Made by a program: the position numbers and the translations under genes. A stretch of 51,739 nt of DNA from Clostridiales bacterium (lineage in GTDB: Bacteria > Bacillota > Clostridia > Oscillospirales > Butyricicoccaceae). The stretch is taken from contig JAHZFK010000002.1 in the NCBI GenBank assembly GCA_019421385.1, forward strand, positions 41,811 through 93,549, given 5' to 3'. Every line of letters begins with the position of its first letter. The stretch's first letter is position 1. Under the pieces are notes generated by a model. It ran no database searches. It saw only the letters and a program-made list of their open reading frames with translations, and was not told the DNA's origin. This document shows, in pieces, positions 48,731 through 51,739 of this stretch.

Positions 48731-49852
48731 ATGACGACAGGGGAGAAGATCGCAGCGCTTCGGCGCGAGAAGGGTATGAGCCAGGAAGCGCTGGGCGAAA
48801 AGCTTGGGCTGTCCCGGCAGGCCGTGAGCAAGTGGGAGGCCGATCAGGCTGTGCCTACGATGGATAATCTGGTGGAGCTGAGCCGTCTGTTTGGTGTGCC
48901 GGTGGATACGCTGCTGCGGCCGGATGAACCATTGCCAAGCAAGGAGCAGAACCCCTCGGAGGGCGTCAAGCTATCCGCAGAGGGACTGAAAATCTCCTAT
49001 GCGCCCGTCCTGACGAGAAAGACAAAGTGGTTTATTATTTCAGTGGCAATACTGCTGTTTGTCAGTGTGATAGGAAATATGATAAGCATTATACAAAAGC
49101 AAAACTATGAGCTGGAGGTTTTACATCTGCAAACACAAGTGCAGGAGCTGCGCGCACAGGTGGAGTATATGCAGGCAAATCCCAACACGGTTTATCTTCC
49201 GACGGAAGGAGAAACGGAACCACAGGGGGATTTGACGGACTGGCAATTGGATTACATGTTAGATCAGAACAATCCAGAGCAAATTATTGTGACCATGAGC
49301 GCTTTGCCGCGCGAAGTGAATGAACAGGAAATCCCGAAGTTTGTTATTCGCAGCGGAACGGAAAGCTGGTCTTGCGAAACATGGCTGGACGGTGCGTATA
49401 GCGGTCAGATTACGATACCGTTGTGTGATACCTTTTCTGCCTATCTGGTGCTAACTGCGCCAGATGGTTCGGTACGCAATTTGCTCATCAGCGCGGAAAC
49501 CAATGTCAAGGATCGGTTCACTCCTGTGGTAACTGCAGGCTGGATAGAGGGGGGTATCAATTCTGCGTGGGGCAAAACTTCGGTAGCAGGAAAAATTGAA
49601 ATCTCAATCGATCTACCGATACAGGATGTCCGGCCGGTCAGCGGGCGTGTTCTGCTGCTGCAGGATGGGAAGCGGGTTGCGGAGAAGTCAGTGGATGCGT
49701 TGACAATATCCCCGATTGAATCGGAGGATCATTATATTACATACTATGCGGAGGTCAATTGGCAGACGTACGATTTGCAAGATGGGGAATTAACTGTAGA
49801 AGTGGAATTGACAGATAACGTTGGTCGTGTGGAGACATATCCCGTCGATTGA
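48731..49852 (+). CDS. Membrane-anchored XRE-family regulator
   Basis: 373 residues. The N-terminal XRE helix-turn-helix (about 4-60: LRREKGMSQEALGEKLGLSR then AVSKWEADQAVPTMDNL) is followed by a linker, one membrane span (100-120), a short coiled coil (about 122-150) and about 220 extracytoplasmic residues I do not recognise, mostly beta-rich. Proteins of this layout are one-component sensors with the DNA-binding part inside and a sensor outside. Base composition is more AT-rich in the second half than in neighbouring genes, hinting at faster divergence or transfer. Targets unknown. AAAGGCAGGTG precedes the ATG. Confidence 0.85.
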   Translation: MTTGEKIAALRREKGMSQEALGEKLGLSRQAVSKWEADQAVPTMDNLVELSRLFGVPVDTLLRPDEPLPSKEQNPSEGVKLSAEGLKISYAPVLTRKTKWFIISVAILLFVSVIGNMISIIQKQNYELEVLHLQTQVQELRAQVEYMQANPNTVYLPTEGETEPQGDLTDWQLDYMLDQNNPEQIIVTMSALPREVNEQEIPKFVIRSGTESWSCETWLDGAYSGQITIPLCDTFSAYLVLTAPDGSVRNLLISAETNVKDRFTPVVTAGWIEGGINSAWGKTSVAGKIEISIDLPIQDVRPVSGRVLLLQDGKRVAEKSVDALTISPIESEDHYITYYAEVNWQTYDLQDGELTVEVELTDNVGRVETYPVD

Positions 49853-49861
49853 TTCCAGTAA

Positions 49862-49889
49862 AAAAGAACCGCCGTCAGGCGGTTCTTTT
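49862..49889. terminator. Bidirectional terminator between the XRE gene and comFC
   Basis: A 12-bp stem (49862-49873 with 49878-49889), loop GTCA, A and T runs on both sides. Confidence 0.9.
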
Positions 49890-50542
49890 TACCGTTTTTG
49901 TTCGGTGCGTGCTGCGGCCAGTACATAAACCTTTACCGCGCCCATTTCGCGCAGCAGACTGACCGCCGCCGCTGCCGTTGCGCCTGTGGTGACAATATCA
50001 TCCACCAGCACGACTGATTGACCGCTCACTTCGGTGTTTGCCAGAGGCAGCAGTGCCCGCTCTGCGTTCTTTTGGCGCGCGGCTGTATCCTTCTGCTCAG
50101 ATTGCTTGGGCGTAAACGCGCGCTTGCGCAGCGTCGCCCGACAGGGAAGGCCAAGAGGTTCTGCGACAGCTTTTGCCAGCAGCTCGGCCTGATTGTAGCC
50201 GCGCTCGCGTCCCCGCAGCCAGCCGATTGGCATAAAAGTGACAAGGTCGGGTTGCCATACGTCCAGTCGCTCGGTCAGCAGCGGCAGCATCTGCGCCGCG
50301 AACCAGTCCGCATAGTGCTGTTTGTGTTGGAATTTAAACCGATGCATGGCATCGCGCACCTTACCGGTGTAGTACAGCGCTGCGGCGGCATCGTCCGCAT
50401 CTGTTACATGTAGGACTTGGGTGCAGCGGTAGCGCTGCCGTACCTCAGCCGCGCAGGCAGAGCACAGCATGGACTTGCCCGTTCCGGCAGCGGGCAGCAA
50501 TTCCCCGCACAGCACGCACCGTTTGGTGAATAAAACTCCCAT
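49889..50542 (-). CDS. comFC: ComFC-like phosphoribosyltransferase-domain protein
   Basis: 217 residues. An N-terminal zinc-ribbon-like part has CVLCGELLP and CSACAAEVRQRY. KFKFQ-type and MPIGWLRGRERGYNQAELLAKAVA segments follow, then the PRPP-type motif VVLVDDIVTTGATAAAA. It is a homologue of ComFC/GntX, needed for handling incoming DNA in competence, probably with the helicase ComFA, which is not in the window. ATG at 50542 follows AGGAGGGG; the longer frame upstream overlaps dapL and is not used. Confidence 0.92.
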   Translation of the reverse strand: MGVLFTKRCVLCGELLPAAGTGKSMLCSACAAEVRQRYRCTQVLHVTDADDAAAALYYTGKVRDAMHRFKFQHKQHYADWFAAQMLPLLTERLDVWQPDLVTFMPIGWLRGRERGYNQAELLAKAVAEPLGLPCRATLRKRAFTPKQSEQKDTAARQKNAERALLPLANTEVSGQSVVLVDDIVTTGATAAAAVSLLREMGAVKVYVLAAARTEQKR

Positions 50543-50564
50543 GCATCCCCTCCTATTCAGACAA

Positions 50565-50591
50565 AAAGGGCTGTCCGACGGACAGCCCTTT
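50565..50591 (-). terminator. Terminator of dapL
   Basis: A 12-bp stem (50565-50576 with 50580-50591) and a 3-nt loop, followed on the minus strand by TTTTTGTCTG. It lies just past the dapL stop, before comFC. Confidence 0.85.
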
Positions 50592-50595
50592 GATT

Positions 50596-51739
50596 TTACT
50601 TGGAAAGCAGCTTTTTCAGACGCTCCGCCGCCTCGAGCGTGCGCTTCTGATCGCCGAAAGCGGTCAGACGGAAGAAGCCGTCGCCGTTCTTGCCAAAGCC
50701 TGCGCCCGGCGTGCCGACTACGTTGGCGTTCTCGAGCAGATAGTCGAAGAACTCCCACGAGCCCATGCCGTTCGGGCACTTGAGCCACAGATACGGGCTG
50801 GACTTGCCGCCGGTGTACCAGATGCCGAGCGAGTCGAGCGTTTCAGACAGCACCTTGGCGTTCTGCTTGTAATAGCCAAGGGTTTCCTTGATCTGCTTCA
50901 TGCCTTCCTCGGTGAAGCAAGCCGCTGCGCCCTTCTGCACGATGTAGGGCACGCCGTTGAACTTGGTGGTCTGGCGGCGCAGCCACATCTTGTTCAGCTT
51001 GCCGTCCATCAGCGCCTGCGGGACAACCGTCCAGCCGCAGCGCGTACCGGTAAAGCCAGCCATCTTGGAGAACGAGCAGAACTCGATCGCGCAGGTCTTT
51101 GCACCCTCGATCTCAAAGATCGAGCGGGGCAGGTTTTCATCCTCGATGAAGCACTCATACGCTGCGTCATACAGGATCACAGCGTTGTTGGCATTGGCAT
51201 AGTCTACCCAAGCCTTGAGGCCTGCACGGTCGTAAGCCGCACCGGTCGGGTTGTTGGGCGAGCAGAGGTAGATGATATCGGCATGTACCGATGCATCCGG
51301 CAGCGGCAGGAAGCCGTTTTCCTCGGTCGCGTTCATAAAGATGACCTTGCGGCCCGCCATGACGTTGGTGTCGACATATACCGGATAAACCGGGTCAGGG
51401 ATGAGCACGGTGTTATCCGCGCCGAAAATGTCCAGAATGTTGCCGAGGTCGCTCTTGGCACCGTCCGAGATGAAGATCTCATTGGTGTCAAGGTCTACGC
51501 CGTGGGTCTTGTAGTAGCCGACCAGCGCTTCATGCAGGAAGCCGTAGCCCTGCTCGTCGCCATAGCCGTGGAAAGTCTCCTGCTTGGCCTGATCTTCGAC
51601 CGCCGCGTGCAGCGCGTCAATAACGGCGGGCACGAGCGGACGGGTGACGTCGCCGATGCCCAGACGGATAATGTCCGCTTCCGGGTGAGCGGCGGAATAT
51701 TCATTTACCTTGCGGGCGATGGTGGAGAACAGATAGCTC
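50596..51739 (-). CDS. dapL: LL-diaminopimelate aminotransferase (5' end cut by window edge)
   Basis: About 380 residues are visible; roughly the first 15 are missing. A PLP-dependent class I/II aminotransferase that converts tetrahydrodipicolinate directly to LL-diaminopimelate for lysine and peptidoglycan. The visible start YLFSTIARKVNEY and IRLGIGDVTRPL are DapL-specific, as is QETFHGYGDEQGY. The PLP lysine is in EFCSFSKMAGFTGTRCGW, and LCSPNNPTGAAY is the Asn/Pro cofactor motif. The frame is open to position 51739. DapL is one of several alternative lysine routes and is common in Clostridia. Confidence 0.95.
   Translation of the reverse strand, partial: SYLFSTIARKVNEYSAAHPEADIIRLGIGDVTRPLVPAVIDALHAAVEDQAKQETFHGYGDEQGYGFLHEALVGYYKTHGVDLDTNEIFISDGAKSDLGNILDIFGADNTVLIPDPVYPVYVDTNVMAGRKVIFMNATEENGFLPLPDASVHADIIYLCSPNNPTGAAYDRAGLKAWVDYANANNAVILYDAAYECFIEDENLPRSIFEIEGAKTCAIEFCSFSKMAGFTGTRCGWTVVPQALMDGKLNKMWLRRQTTKFNGVPYIVQKGAAACFTEEGMKQIKETLGYYKQNAKVLSETLDSLGIWYTGGKSSPYLWLKCPNGMGSWEFFDYLLENANVVGTPGAGFGKNGDGFFRLTAFGDQKRTLEAAERLKKLLSK

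Overview
The window looks like a chromosomal segment of a spore-forming member of the Clostridia, most likely a moderately GC-rich gut Oscillospirales (Butyricicoccus/Agathobaculum-like; this genus-level guess is weak). The reasons are Firmicutes-style Shine-Dalgarno sites, a T-box leader, an alpha/beta-type small acid-soluble spore protein, GdpP, a DapL-type aminotransferase and several TTG/GTG starts. No phage, insertion sequence, CRISPR array, rRNA or tRNA gene was seen.

Layout. 1-11561 (minus strand) is a galactose module. An AraC-type response regulator, a YesM-type sensor kinase and a sugar-binding lipoprotein form a three-component sensor. They are followed by the MglBAC galactose ABC transporter, then galactokinase and a fused GalE-GalT enzyme that runs off the left edge. 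11884-14219 holds an SLH/Big2 surface protein broken by a frameshift. 14330-14443 encodes a SASP that stops after its first half. 14691-17252 encodes a TetM/EF-G-like GTPase fused to a YacP/Rae1-like NYN nuclease, followed by an IscR-like Rrf2 regulator. 17801-21011 (minus) is a symporter, PAP2 phosphatase and polysaccharide flippase operon. 21113-25843 is leuACDB behind a leucine T-box.

26073-28673 holds a TagA-like glycosyltransferase, a DUF2156 protein and a GNAT protein. 28689-33092 is a run of housekeeping genes: DJ-1-like, MTHFS, CPBP protease, mltG and a U32/TrhP-type gene. glpK (minus) and gdpP (plus) diverge from one intergenic region. gdpP leads a genome-maintenance cluster gdpP-rplI-dnaB-tilS-hpt-ftsH, with six back-to-back hairpins between rplI and dnaB. 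After an NSS-type sodium symporter (minus) comes an ACT regulator-hom-thrB-lysC operon; lysC carries a strong internal start for a beta subunit. The right end has a 62-residue Cys-containing protein behind a perfect promoter embedded in an inverted repeat, a membrane-anchored XRE regulator, comFC (minus) and a partial dapL (minus).

Most interesting: the GTPase-NYN nuclease fusion, the GalE-GalT fusion, the 220-residue coiled-coil extension on MglC, the hairpin array before dnaB, the short SASP and the candidate regulator sites upstream of mglB.
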